NCBI RefSeq assembly: GCF_014873535.1
Contig: NZ_JADBEF010000001.1
Span: forward strand, 3,968,001-4,032,000
Source: Nonomuraea africana
GTDB lineage: Bacteria > Actinomycetota > Actinomycetes > Streptosporangiales > Streptosporangiaceae
Reading direction: 5' to 3'
DNA length: 64,000 bases
Shown: positions 7,985 to 16,495 of the stretch, piece after piece
Position numbering within the stretch: position 1 is the stretch's first letter
Layout of the letters: each line of letters opens with the position of its first letter
Made by a program: the position numbers and the translations under genes
Notes under the pieces: model-generated
The model's database searches: none
Told to the model about the DNA's origin: nothing
The model's input: the letters and a program-made list of their open reading frames with translations, nothing else

Positions 7985-9222
7985 GGCACCTCCGCCACGA
8001 TCACTGTCGGCCCGCCCACGGGCGAGTTGACGACCAGCTCGCCGTCGACCGCGCGCAGCCGGTCGGCCAGCCCGGCCAGACCGTGTCCCTTGGCGACGTG
8101 TGCGCCGCCAACTCCATCATCCCCGATCGTCAGCATGAGCACGTTCCCGGTGCGGCTGAGCTGGACCGAGCAGGCCGTGGCGCGGCTGTGCTTGGCGATG
8201 TTGGTCAGCGACTCGGCGACCACGTAGTAGATCGTGTTCTCGACCGCGGCGGTGTAGCGCTCGGCGGTCTGCACGTCGAGCTCGACGGGCACCGTACAGC
8301 GCCCCGCCAGCGCCGCCAGCGCAGGCGCCAGGCCGCGGTCGGCCAGGATCGGCGGGGCGATGCCGCGCGAGAGCGCCCGCAGCTCGTCGAGCGTCTCGCG
8401 GGTGGCGGCGATGGCCTCGGCGATCGTGTCGTGCGCGGCGGCGGGGTCCTTCTTGAGCTGCCGCTGGGCGCGGGAGAGCTCCATCGCCAGCGAGACCAGG
8501 CGCTGCTGGGGTCCGTCGTGGATGTCGCGCTCCAGCCTGCGCAGCGCGTCCGCCTCGGCGGAGACCGCGGCGGCCCGGCCCTCGGCCAGATCGTCGATGC
8601 GTTCTTGCAGCTCGGCCACGCTGGTCAGCAACGCCCTGCCGAGACCTGAGCGCAGCAGCGCCGCCCCTCTCACCATGAGCGGCGTGAGCAGCAGCCCCAG
8701 CACACCGATCGCGAAGTAGAAGGTCGCGTTGACCAGGTAGCCGTCGCCCAGGCCGAGCAGCTCGGGCAATTCCTTGTTGCCAGGGATGCGCGAGGTGATC
8801 GCGACCCACAGCGGAGAGGTGAGGCCGGCGATCGTGATCGCCCAGAACACCACGGTCACCACGAAGGTCACGATGGCGACGGGGAAGTTGACGATCCCGT
8901 GCAGCAGGTCGAGCCACGACTGGCCGATGGTCAGCGGGTTCACGAAGCGGCGGAAACGTCCCGCGCCCTCGGGCGCGGCCTTGTAGCGGGGCCGGACGGC
9001 CGGGCGGTTCAGCACGTCGGACAGCCAGCCGCGCTCCACGTCGGCGAAGCCCCTGGCGATCAGCAGCGTGCCGCTCAGGATCGGCACGCCGAGCCACACC
9101 ACCACGGTGCCGCTCCCCGCGGAGAAACCCGCCAGCAGCACGATGAAGGCGATCACGGCCGTGGGGAAGCCGACCAGGAGGTAGCGCGTGTCCAGCAGGA
9201 CACGCCTCGTCAGGGAGCGCAT
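7975..9222 (-). CDS. Sensor histidine kinase (HisKA_3 type with N-terminal membrane sensor)
   Basis: This 415-residue membrane kinase has an N-terminal region with four to five hydrophobic helices resembling the actinobacterial putative sensor domain (PF13796): a TM pair, a cytoplasmic loop, then another pair ending near residue 190. A coiled linker follows, then the dimerisation helix with the phospho-accepting His in ERDIHDGPQQR, an N-box ESLTNIAKHS and a G-box GLAGLADRL. It overlaps the downstream response-regulator gene by 10 bp. The signal is probably an envelope or membrane stress, but the sequence does not tell which. Confidence 0.9.
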   Translation of the reverse strand: MRSLTRRVLLDTRYLLVGFPTAVIAFIVLLAGFSAGSGTVVVWLGVPILSGTLLIARGFADVERGWLSDVLNRPAVRPRYKAAPEGAGRFRRFVNPLTIGQSWLDLLHGIVNFPVAIVTFVVTVVFWAITIAGLTSPLWVAITSRIPGNKELPELLGLGDGYLVNATFYFAIGVLGLLLTPLMVRGAALLRSGLGRALLTSVAELQERIDDLAEGRAAAVSAEADALRRLERDIHDGPQQRLVSLAMELSRAQRQLKKDPAAAHDTIAEAIAATRETLDELRALSRGIAPPILADRGLAPALAALAGRCTVPVELDVQTAERYTAAVENTIYYVVAESLTNIAKHSRATACSVQLSRTGNVLMLTIGDDGVGGAHVAKGHGLAGLADRLRAVDGELVVNSPVGGPTVIVAEVPCA

Positions 9223-9403
9223 GGCATCACGCTACGTGTCTGGCAGCTCCGTCTCGACCCTGCGGGCAGGCGTCAGGGGGTAGGGCCAGCCCTACCCTCC
9301 CCGGTAGTGCGATCTTGACCTGAAGACGGCGGACCGCGTCACTGTGCGCGCGGCCGCGAAACGGAAGCCTTGGGGGCATCACCCCGCGAAACGAGGCTCC
9401 CCC

Positions 9404-10645
9404 ATGACCATCCTGCTCGACCGACCGGCGGCACCGGTCAAGACAAGGGACACCTTCATCGACGTCCTGAGGATCGCCGGGATGGCCCTGGTGGTGCTCC
9501 AGCACTGGACGATCCCCGTCCTGGCCTACGACGGCGCCCGCCTGACCACGGGCAACGCGCTGTCCATGCCGGGCGTGTGGGTGATCACCTGGATCAGCCA
9601 GGTCATGCCCCTGGTGTTCTTCGCCGGCGGCGCGGCCAACGCGATCAGCTTCCGCCGCGCGCACGGCACGGCGCCCGCGTGGCTGGCCGTGCGGCTGCGG
9701 CGGCTGGCCTGGCCCGTGCTGCCGCTGGCGGCGGTGTGGATCCCGGTTCCACAGGTGCTGGCGGCTCTGGGAGTGCCCGAGCAGCCGCTCGAGGTGGGCT
9801 CGCGGCTCACCGGGCAGCTGCTGTGGTTCCTGGCCGTGTACCTGATCGCCGTCACCGCGACGCCGCTGATGCTCAGGCTGCACGACAGGTACGGCTGGCT
9901 GGCGCCGCTGGCGCTGGCGGGCGGCGCGGTCGGCACCGACCTGGTCAGGTTCGCCGCGGGCCTCGACGCGATCGGCTACCTCAACATCCTGTTCGTCTGG
10001 CTCGCCGTCCACCAGCTCGGCTTCCTCTACGCCGACCGGCGCCTCAGGCGGCCCGGGCTGCTCGCGGTGACGGGGTTCGGCGCCGCCGCCCTCCTCGTGG
10101 CCTTCGGGCCCTACCCGGGCAGCATGATCGGGCTGCCGGGGGCCGAGGTGTCGAACATGGCGCCGCCCACGCTCGCCATGCTGGCCGTCGGCCTGGGGCA
10201 GGTCGGGCTCGCCACGCTGCTGCGGCCCTGGATCACCCGGCTGCGCACCGACCGGCTGCTCGCCTGGGCGGGGCCCAGGATGATGACCGTCTACCTGTGG
10301 CACATGCCCGCGCTGTTCGCGGTGACCGGCGTGGTGGTCGTGGCGCTGGGGGCCGACACCCCCACGCCGGGGAGCATGGGGTGGCTGCTCGGCTGGCCGG
10401 TGTGGTTCGGGGCGCTCTGCCTGGTGCTCTGGCCGCTGCTGCGCGGCTTCGCGCGCTTCGAGGAGCCGCCCGCCCTGCCGTACGGCAAGGCCACGTGGGG
10501 CACCTCGCTGACGGCGGCGGCGCTGGTCGGCGGCGGGCTCCTGGGCCTGACCTGCTACGGCTTCGCGCCGGGGATCGCGCCCGTCGTGTCGACACTGGCC
10601 ATCGCGGGAGGCCTGCTGGTCACCACCCCCCGCGCCCGGCTGTGA
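9404..10645 (+). CDS. Acyltransferase 3 family integral membrane protein
   Basis: This 413-residue polytopic membrane protein of the acyltransferase-3 (OafA/OatA-like) family O-acylates extracellular sugars, antibiotics or glycolipids in known members. The N-terminus carries FIDVLRIAGMALVVLQHW, where the His near residue 34 corresponds to the conserved catalytic His, followed by about ten hydrophobic segments and a conserved YLWHMPALF motif in the C-terminal part. I use the ATG at 9404 directly before the family motif rather than the upstream start at 9344. Its last 26 bp overlap antisense with the 3' end of the lipoprotein gene on the opposite strand. The acceptor is unknown. Confidence 0.82.
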   Translation: MTILLDRPAAPVKTRDTFIDVLRIAGMALVVLQHWTIPVLAYDGARLTTGNALSMPGVWVITWISQVMPLVFFAGGAANAISFRRAHGTAPAWLAVRLRRLAWPVLPLAAVWIPVPQVLAALGVPEQPLEVGSRLTGQLLWFLAVYLIAVTATPLMLRLHDRYGWLAPLALAGGAVGTDLVRFAAGLDAIGYLNILFVWLAVHQLGFLYADRRLRRPGLLAVTGFGAAALLVAFGPYPGSMIGLPGAEVSNMAPPTLAMLAVGLGQVGLATLLRPWITRLRTDRLLAWAGPRMMTVYLWHMPALFAVTGVVVVALGADTPTPGSMGWLLGWPVWFGALCLVLWPLLRGFARFEEPPALPYGKATWGTSLTAAALVGGGLLGLTCYGFAPGIAPVVSTLAIAGGLLVTTPRARL

Positions 10646-11621
10646 CCGTCGGCGTCGGCGCCTGTGTCGGTGCTTGTGTCGGCGCCTGTGTCGGCGTCGG
10701 TGCCTGTGTCGACGACTGTGTGGGCGTCGGCGAGGGGGTGCCGCTCGGCGGGTCGTCGCGCAGGTGCGGCTTGAGCAGCGTGGCCCACGCCTTGGCCATC
10801 TTGGCGTACTCGTCCTCGCAGCGAACCGCCCGGTCCACCGGCAGGGAGCCGTCGGCGACCAGGGGCAGGAAGGCGTTGTGGTTCGAGCCGTACAGGTAGC
10901 ACATGACGTTGTAGTAGCGCTGGCCACTCAGCGAGTGCTCGTCGGCGAAGACGCCGGGGTCCAGCGGTCCCGACTCCTCCTGCTTGGACATCCTGCCCCA
11001 CGCCTCGATCGTGCTGATGATCGAGCCGTAGTCCTTGTCGTTCTCGGCCTCGGTGATGAGCACCAGCGCCGACAACTGGTCGACGGCGTCCTCCTCCCTG
11101 CCCGTGGCCGGCAGGTCGTAGAGGTCGATCAGCGCGTGCCCGAGCTCGTGGAAGAAGATGCCGTTGAGCGCGCCCACCACGTGCTCCTCGATCTCCTGCG
11201 CGGTGGGCTTCTGCTGCCCCTCCACCGGCACGGCGAACAGCTGCGTCAGGTAGTCGACCATCTCGTAGCACATGGTGATCGTCCGCTCCTCCTCGTCGTA
11301 GAAGGCGTTCACCATGTCGCACTGCTTGCCGATCACCTGGATGTCCTCCGGCGGGATGAACCCGTCGTTGGCCGTCTCGGCCCACTCCTGGATCAGGTGG
11401 TGCTCGCGCATGGCCTTCTCCGCGGGGAGCAGCGCCCGGTCCTTGGGCTTCCGGTAGATGGGGACGAACGCGAACGTGGGCGTCGCGCGCGGCGAGGGGC
11501 TCGTCGGCGCGGCGGACGTGACTGTGGCGGTGACCGTGGTCTCCCGCGGGGCCGGCGCGGTGGTTCCGCACGCGGCGAGCACGACGGCCAGTGTGACGGC
11601 CACGAGCGGTCGAGGTCTCAT
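10620..11621 (-). CDS. DUF4344-type putative metallopeptidase, lipoprotein
   Basis: This predicted surface lipoprotein of about 333 residues has a signal peptide with lipobox LAAC (Cys 18), a Ser/Thr/Pro linker (20-50), then a globular domain resembling DUF4344, containing the zinc-protease motif HELGH (158-162) in FFHELGHALIDLYDLP. A distal Glu in DAVDQLSALVLITEAE may be the third ligand. The C-terminal tail is a low-complexity PTQAPT-type repeat that probably spans the cell wall. The second ATG (11621) is chosen because it gives a better signal peptide; the first is 3 bases upstream. The 3' end overlaps the convergent acyltransferase gene by 26 bp. The substrate is unknown. Confidence 0.8.
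   Translation of the reverse strand: MRPRPLVAVTLAVVLAACGTTAPAPRETTVTATVTSAAPTSPSPRATPTFAFVPIYRKPKDRALLPAEKAMREHHLIQEWAETANDGFIPPEDIQVIGKQCDMVNAFYDEEERTITMCYEMVDYLTQLFAVPVEGQQKPTAQEIEEHVVGALNGIFFHELGHALIDLYDLPATGREEDAVDQLSALVLITEAENDKDYGSIISTIEAWGRMSKQEESGPLDPGVFADEHSLSGQRYYNVMCYLYGSNHNAFLPLVADGSLPVDRAVRCEDEYAKMAKAWATLLKPHLRDDPPSGTPSPTPTQSSTQAPTPTQAPTQAPTQAPTPTVTAGRGGW
10645..10735 (-). repeat. Short coding repeats for a Pro/Thr/Gln tail
   Basis: The 3' end of the lipoprotein gene consists of imperfect 12-to-18-bp repeats of a GCGCCTGTGTCGGC-like unit on the plus strand. They encode alternating PTQAPT and SSTQAPT blocks at the C-terminus. Copy number at such a site is likely to vary between strains. 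Confidence 0.6.
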
Positions 11622-11712
11622 CACTCTATGAAATCAAATGACTACACAGAGCGAAGCATCGGGCGGCTCCTGACAAGATCTCGTTAACGGGTTGGCCGCC
11701 GTCCTTGGCAAG

Positions 11713-14217
11713 ATGGAGAAGGTGAGCCTCATAGACCGCCTTCCCGAAGAGATCGACGCCGATCCCGATGCCATTTTCGACGCGTTCGTCGCGTGGAACT
11801 CCGAACGGGGGCTCACTCTCTACCCCGCCCAGGAGGAGGCGCTCATCGAGGTGGTCTCCGGCAACAACCTCATCCTGGCCACCCCGACGGGCTCGGGGAA
11901 GAGCCTGGTGGCGGCCGGGGCGCACTTCACCGCGCTGACCCGCGACCAGCGCACCTTCTACACCGCGCCGATCAAGGCGCTGGTGTCGGAGAAGTTCTTC
12001 GATCTGGTGGCGCTGTTCGGCACCGAGAACGTCGGCATGATGACCGGCGACGCCAGCGTCAACCCCGGCGCCCCGATCATCTGCTGCACCGCCGAGATCC
12101 TCGCCAACGTCGCCCTCCGCGACGGCGCCGCGGCCGACATCGGCCAGGTCGTCATGGACGAGTTCCACTTCTACGCCGAGCCCGACAGGGGCTGGGCGTG
12201 GCAGGTGCCGCTGCTCGAGCTGCCCAACGTGCAGTTCGTCCTGATGTCGGCCACGCTCGGCGACGTCGCGATGTTCAAGGACGACCTCACCCGCCGCACC
12301 GGCAGGGAGACCTCGGTGGTCAAGCACACCGAGCGCCCCGTCCCGCTGGTGTACTCCTACCGGATGACGCCCCTGCACGAGACGCTCGAGGAGATGCTCA
12401 GCACCGGGCAGGGCCCCGTCTACGTGGTGCACTTCACCCAGGCCGCCGCCATGGAGCGGGCCCAGGCGCTCATGTCCATCAACATGTGCTCCAAGGCCGA
12501 GAAGGAGGCCATCGCCGCGATGATCGGCGGCTTCCGCTTCACCACCCGCTTCGGCCGCGCGCTGTCCCGTCTCGTGCGCCACGGCATCGGCGTCCACCAC
12601 GCCGGCATGCTGCCGAAGTACCGCCGCCTGGTGGAGCGCCTGGCCCAGGCGGGCCTGCTGAAGGTCATCTGCGGCACCGACACGCTCGGCGTCGGCGTCA
12701 ACGTCCCGATCAGGACCGTGCTGTTCACCGCGCTGTCGAAGTACGACGGCAACAAGGTGCGCCGCCTGCGCGCGCGCGAGTTCCACCAGATCGCCGGACG
12801 AGCGGGCCGCGCGGGCTTCGACACGATCGGCTACGTGGCCTGCCAGGCTCCCGAGCACGACATCGAGAACGCCAAGGCGCTCGCCAAGATCGGCGACGAT
12901 CCCAAGCGCCGCCGCGGCTACGCCCGCAAGAAGCCGCCGGAGGGCTTCGTCGGCTGGAGCGAGGAGACCTTCGAGAAGCTGCAGACGGCCGAGCCCGAGC
13001 CGCTGGCCTCCCGCTTCAAGGTCAGCAACGCCATGCTGCTGGCCGTCATCAACCGGCCGGGCGACTGCTTCGCCGCGATGAAGCACCTGCTGACCGACAA
13101 CCACGAGGACCGCAAGTGGCAGCGGCGGCACATCAGCCAGGCCATCGCGATCTACCGCTCACTGCTGGCGGGCGGCGTGGTCGAGCAGCTGCGCGAGCCC
13201 GACGAGCAGGGCAGGCGCGCCAGGCTCACCATCGACCTGCAGGAGGACTTCGCGCTCAACCAGGCGCTGTCGACCTTCGCGCTGGCCGCCTTCGACCTGC
13301 TCGACGCCGAGTCGCCCAGCTATGCCCTCGACATGGTCTCGATCGTGGAGTCCATCCTCGACGACCCGCGCCAGGTGCTCTCCGCCCAGCTCAAGAAGGC
13401 CAGGGGTGAGGCCGTCGCGGAGATGAAGGCCGACGGCATCGAGTACGAGGAGCGGATGGAGGCGCTGCAGGAGGTCATGTACCCGATGCCGCTCGAGACG
13501 CTCCTGCTCGGCGCCTACGAGACCTACCGGCGCGGCCACCCGTGGGTCGCCGACTACACCGTCAGCCCGAAGTCGGTCGTCCGCGACATGTACGAGCGGG
13601 CGATGACGTTCACCGAGTACATCCAGCTCTACGACCTGTCCAGGTCGGAGGGGGCGGTGCTGCGCTACCTGGCCGACGCCTACCGCACGCTGAGCCGGAC
13701 GATCCCCGAGCACCTGAAGACCGACGACCTCGTCGACCTCATCGAGTGGCTCGGCGAGCTGGTGCGCCAGGTCGACTCCTCACTGATCGACGAGTGGGAG
13801 AAGCTCAGCAACCCGGAGGCGGCGCTGGAGGAGTCGCAGGCCCTGGAGACCAAGGTCAGGCCCGTCACCGGCAACCCGCGCGCCTTCAGGGTGCTGGTCA
13901 GGAACGCGATGTTCCGCCTGGTCGAGCTGTGCGCCGTGGAGAAGGAGGCGGAGCTGGCCGAGCTGGCCCCCGACGTCGACTGGGGCGCCGCGCTCGACGC
14001 CTACTACGACGAGCACGAGGAGATCCTCACCGACGCCGACGCGCGCGGGCCCGGCCTGCTGCGCATCACGGAGGAGAAGGAGCTCTGGAAGGTGCGCCAG
14101 GTCGTCAAGGATCCCGCTGGCGACGGCGACTGGGGCATCGACGCCCAGGTCGATCTGGCCGCCTCCGACGAGGAGGGCCGCGCCGTCCTGCACGTCACCG
14201 GCCTGAACCGGCTCTGA
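11713..14217 (+). CDS. DEAD/DEAH-box helicase with DUF3516 (Ski2-like)
   Basis: This 834-residue superfamily-2 helicase has Walker A ATPTGSGKS (56-64), the unusual Walker B box DEFH (149-152), motif III SAT (179-181) and C-terminal RecA motifs HHAGMLPKYRR, GTDTLGVGVN and QIAGRAGRAG. The roughly 430-residue C-terminal part is the actinobacterial DUF3516 extension, with no recognisable nuclease. Ski2-like helicases unwind RNA in turnover or quality control; the role of this branch is not well established. I use the ATG at 11713; the TTG at 11692 is also in frame. The gene is divergent from the DUF4344 lipoprotein and is followed by a hairpin. Confidence 0.9.
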   Translation: MEKVSLIDRLPEEIDADPDAIFDAFVAWNSERGLTLYPAQEEALIEVVSGNNLILATPTGSGKSLVAAGAHFTALTRDQRTFYTAPIKALVSEKFFDLVALFGTENVGMMTGDASVNPGAPIICCTAEILANVALRDGAAADIGQVVMDEFHFYAEPDRGWAWQVPLLELPNVQFVLMSATLGDVAMFKDDLTRRTGRETSVVKHTERPVPLVYSYRMTPLHETLEEMLSTGQGPVYVVHFTQAAAMERAQALMSINMCSKAEKEAIAAMIGGFRFTTRFGRALSRLVRHGIGVHHAGMLPKYRRLVERLAQAGLLKVICGTDTLGVGVNVPIRTVLFTALSKYDGNKVRRLRAREFHQIAGRAGRAGFDTIGYVACQAPEHDIENAKALAKIGDDPKRRRGYARKKPPEGFVGWSEETFEKLQTAEPEPLASRFKVSNAMLLAVINRPGDCFAAMKHLLTDNHEDRKWQRRHISQAIAIYRSLLAGGVVEQLREPDEQGRRARLTIDLQEDFALNQALSTFALAAFDLLDAESPSYALDMVSIVESILDDPRQVLSAQLKKARGEAVAEMKADGIEYEERMEALQEVMYPMPLETLLLGAYETYRRGHPWVADYTVSPKSVVRDMYERAMTFTEYIQLYDLSRSEGAVLRYLADAYRTLSRTIPEHLKTDDLVDLIEWLGELVRQVDSSLIDEWEKLSNPEAALEESQALETKVRPVTGNPRAFRVLVRNAMFRLVELCAVEKEAELAELAPDVDWGAALDAYYDEHEEILTDADARGPGLLRITEEKELWKVRQVVKDPAGDGDWGIDAQVDLAASDEEGRAVLHVTGLNRL

Positions 14218-14252
14218 CGCCGGGGCGGGCGCCCCGCTCAGGAGCGGTGATC

Positions 14253-14296
14253 GACGTGTGCCGGAACGGACTGGCAAGGACGCTCCGGCACACGTC
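14253..14296. terminator. Hairpin downstream of the helicase gene
   Basis: GACGTGTGCCGGA (14253-14265) pairs perfectly over 13 bp with TCCGGCACACGTC (14284-14296), with an 18-base loop. It lies between the convergent helicase gene and the secreted-protein gene. The loop is long for an intrinsic terminator, so protein binding is possible. Confidence 0.5.
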
Positions 14297-14360
14297 TCCT
14301 CCTAGGGTCTCCGGCGAGACCTCGCGATCGTGTCATGATCACGTCTCAAGGTCGTGACAA

Positions 14361-14960
14361 TCAGCACGAGGCGATCGAGCAGATCTTCCCGAGGATCTTC
14401 TTCGCGTCCTTGGTCTGGGCCGCGAAGTCGGCGGCCGCGGGCTTGCCCCACTCCCCCGCCTGCGAGTAGAGCACCAGCGCGTTCCCCCTGCGGGCCACGA
14501 TCGCCCTCTCGCCGCCGATCGCCGCCCTGCGACCGTCGTAGCTCTGCCCCGTCACCGCGAGCCCGTCGTCCCCGAGCGCGGCCTTCCTGCCCGAGTAGCG
14601 GTAGTCGGGCCCGTCCGACTTGATCGTGGCGCAGGTCCGCAGCGCGGCGCGCAGACCCGCCATCGCCTGCGTGGCGAGGTCGGCGGAGGAGAAGAGGATC
14701 ACCTGCTCCGACTTCTGGAAGTCGGGCACGGAGGTGTAGACGATCGTGCGCGCCGCCACCCTGCCCGCCGAGGCGAGCGCGGCCTTGTCGCACGGGTTCA
14801 CGGTCAGCCGCGCGCCCGTGCGCCGGTTGACGGACCAGTTGGTCTCGGGGTTGTCGTCCTTCGTGGCCGCGGCCTTCTCCCAGAGCAGGAAGCCCTTGGG
14901 GATGGCGGTCGCGGGAGCGGCGGTGAGCGCGAGCGCCCCGGCGAGCAGCAGGTTGGTCAT
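14361..14960 (-). CDS. Secreted protein of unknown function
   Basis: The predicted protein has 199 residues: a signal peptide (MTNLLLAGALALTAAPATA, cleavage after about residue 19) and then a globular domain with two or three pairs of cysteines (NPCDKA, LRTCATIK, KICSIASC), consistent with extracytoplasmic disulfides. The overall pattern is reminiscent of PknH-like sensor domains of actinobacteria, but I cannot confirm that. The second of two adjacent ATGs is used. It is divergent from the DUF2087 gene with a 48-bp gap. Confidence 0.65.
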   Translation of the reverse strand: MTNLLLAGALALTAAPATAIPKGFLLWEKAAATKDDNPETNWSVNRRTGARLTVNPCDKAALASAGRVAARTIVYTSVPDFQKSEQVILFSSADLATQAMAGLRAALRTCATIKSDGPDYRYSGRKAALGDDGLAVTGQSYDGRRAAIGGERAIVARRGNALVLYSQAGEWGKPAAADFAAQTKDAKKILGKICSIASC

Positions 14961-15008
14961 CACGCAGGATCAGACGGTCAAGGTCGTCGAATGGTTCAAA
15001 ATAGCGTT

Positions 15009-15503
15009 ATGAACGACGAAGAGATCCGGCGGGTCCTCGGACTCCTCCACCAGGACGACACGCTCAGGGCTTTCGCCGCGCTGGTGCTCGGACAGCGCCC
15101 CGAGCAGGACGAGGAGTGCCTGGAACGGCTCGGGCGGGGCGGGCTCGCCGTCAGGGGCGAGGACGGGGGCTGGCAGGCGCGGCCCGAGCGCTTCCGCGAA
15201 CTGCTGAAGTCCGTGGCCCCGCCCCCGCGCCGGCTGACCGGCGAGGAGCGGGTGCTGGAGACCTTCCTGGTCGACGGACGGCTGAAGGAGATCCCCGCCA
15301 AGTGGGAGAAGCGGCAGATCGTGCTCCGCCACATCTCCAGGGTGTTCGAGCCGGGCGTCCGCTATCCCGAGAAGGACGTGAACGTGGCGCTGCGCGCCTT
15401 CCACGACGACTTCTCCGCGCTGCGCCGCTACCTCGTCGAGTCGGAGCTGCTGTCCAGGGAGGCCAACGTCTACTGGCGCAGCGGCGGCCCCGTGGACCTG
15501 TAG
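15009..15503 (+). CDS. DUF2087 domain-containing protein (putative regulator)
   Basis: This 164-residue cytoplasmic protein has an N-terminal winged-helix-like region (EEIRRVLGLLHQDDTLRAFA to GLAVRGEDGG) followed by the DUF2087 module, recognisable by LETFLVDGRLKEIPAKWEKR and YPEKDVNVALRAFHDDFSALRRYLVE. DUF2087 proteins are small putative transcriptional regulators found across Firmicutes and Actinobacteria. The ATG at 15009 begins the conserved part; the upstream start at 14991 has no support. It is convergent with the TAXI gene, with a 23-bp gap. Confidence 0.85.
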   Translation: MNDEEIRRVLGLLHQDDTLRAFAALVLGQRPEQDEECLERLGRGGLAVRGEDGGWQARPERFRELLKSVAPPPRRLTGEERVLETFLVDGRLKEIPAKWEKRQIVLRHISRVFEPGVRYPEKDVNVALRAFHDDFSALRRYLVESELLSREANVYWRSGGPVDL

Positions 15504-15526
15504 TCCAGCGCGGCCGCCGCCCTCAG

Positions 15527-16495
15527 TCAGCCGCCGAAGTACTTCTTCGAGCCGTCGTGCAGCTGCACGGGCTCGGTCTTGGGCGCCGTCTCCTTGGAGA
15601 TCTCCGAGGCCGCCTTCGAGACGGCGACCAGGTCGGCCTTGTGGTCGAAGATCAGCTTGGTGATGCTCTCGGCCAGCGCCGGATCCATCGACTCGTTGAC
15701 CACCAGCAGGTTGGGCACCACGACCGTGTCCACGTCGGCGGGCGCCTGGTAGACGTCCTTGCCGATCGTGCCCGCCGCGTAGACCTGCCCGTGCTCGGCC
15801 TGGAGCTTGGGCAGCACGTCGGCGAGCGGCACGAAGACCGCGTCCTCCTTCAGGTTGGTGGTCAGGTCGGTGATGCCGGGCGTGGGCAGGCCGCCCGACC
15901 AGATCAGCGCGTCGAGCCCGCCCGACTTCATCGCGTCGACGCTCTCGGGCAGGCCGAGCGCCTGCCTGGTGACGTCCTTGTCGGGGTCGAGGCCGGCCGC
16001 CTTGAGCAGGCGCAGCGCGATCACCTCGGTGCCCGAGTTGGGCGAGCCGGTGGAGACCCGCTTGCCCTTGAGGTCGGCGATGCTCTTGATCCCCGAGTCG
16101 GCGGTGGCCACCACCTGCGTGTAGTTGTTGTAGAGCCGGGCGATCGCCCTGATCGGCTGGGGCGAGGTGAAGGCGCCCTTGCCCTGCACCGCGTCGGCGG
16201 CGGAGTCGGCGAGGGAGAAACCGATGTCGGAGTCGCCCTTCACCACCCGCTGGATGTTCTCCACCGACGCGCCCGTCGCCTCCGCCGTGGCCTCGTACCC
16301 CGGCAGGTTCTTGCTGATCAGGTCGGCCAGGCCGCCGCCGAGGATGTAGTAGACGCCGGTGGTGTTGCCGGTGGCGATCGACAGCCGCTTCCCGCCTCCG
16401 GGGCTCTCCTGGGCCCGCTCGGCGCCGCGGTCGCCGCCGCAGCCGGTCAGGGCGGCGGCCAGGGCCGCCGCCACCACTATGGACAGAACCCTCAT
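15527..16495 (-). CDS. TAXI-family TRAP transporter solute-binding lipoprotein
   Basis: This 322-residue extracytoplasmic binding protein of the TAXI family has a signal peptide with lipobox LTGC (Cys 19), then the family start LSIATGNTTGVYYILGGGLA (37-56) and the GKRVSTGSPNSGTE loop. It delivers substrate to the fused permease encoded upstream. Described TAXI substrates include C4/C5 dicarboxylates such as 2-oxoglutarate and glutamate; the ligand here cannot be read. The ATG overlaps the permease stop by 4 bp (ATGA), so the two are translationally coupled. The permease comes first and the binding protein second. Confidence 0.9.
   Translation of the reverse strand: MRVLSIVVAAALAAALTGCGGDRGAERAQESPGGGKRLSIATGNTTGVYYILGGGLADLISKNLPGYEATAEATGASVENIQRVVKGDSDIGFSLADSAADAVQGKGAFTSPQPIRAIARLYNNYTQVVATADSGIKSIADLKGKRVSTGSPNSGTEVIALRLLKAAGLDPDKDVTRQALGLPESVDAMKSGGLDALIWSGGLPTPGITDLTTNLKEDAVFVPLADVLPKLQAEHGQVYAAGTIGKDVYQAPADVDTVVVPNLLVVNESMDPALAESITKLIFDHKADLVAVSKAASEISKETAPKTEPVQLHDGSKKYFGG

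Noticed and set aside
9370..10899. A 509-codon plus-strand frame over the acyltransferase
   Set aside because: Ala/Arg/Gly-rich translation with no fold, overlapping a gene with clear family motifs.
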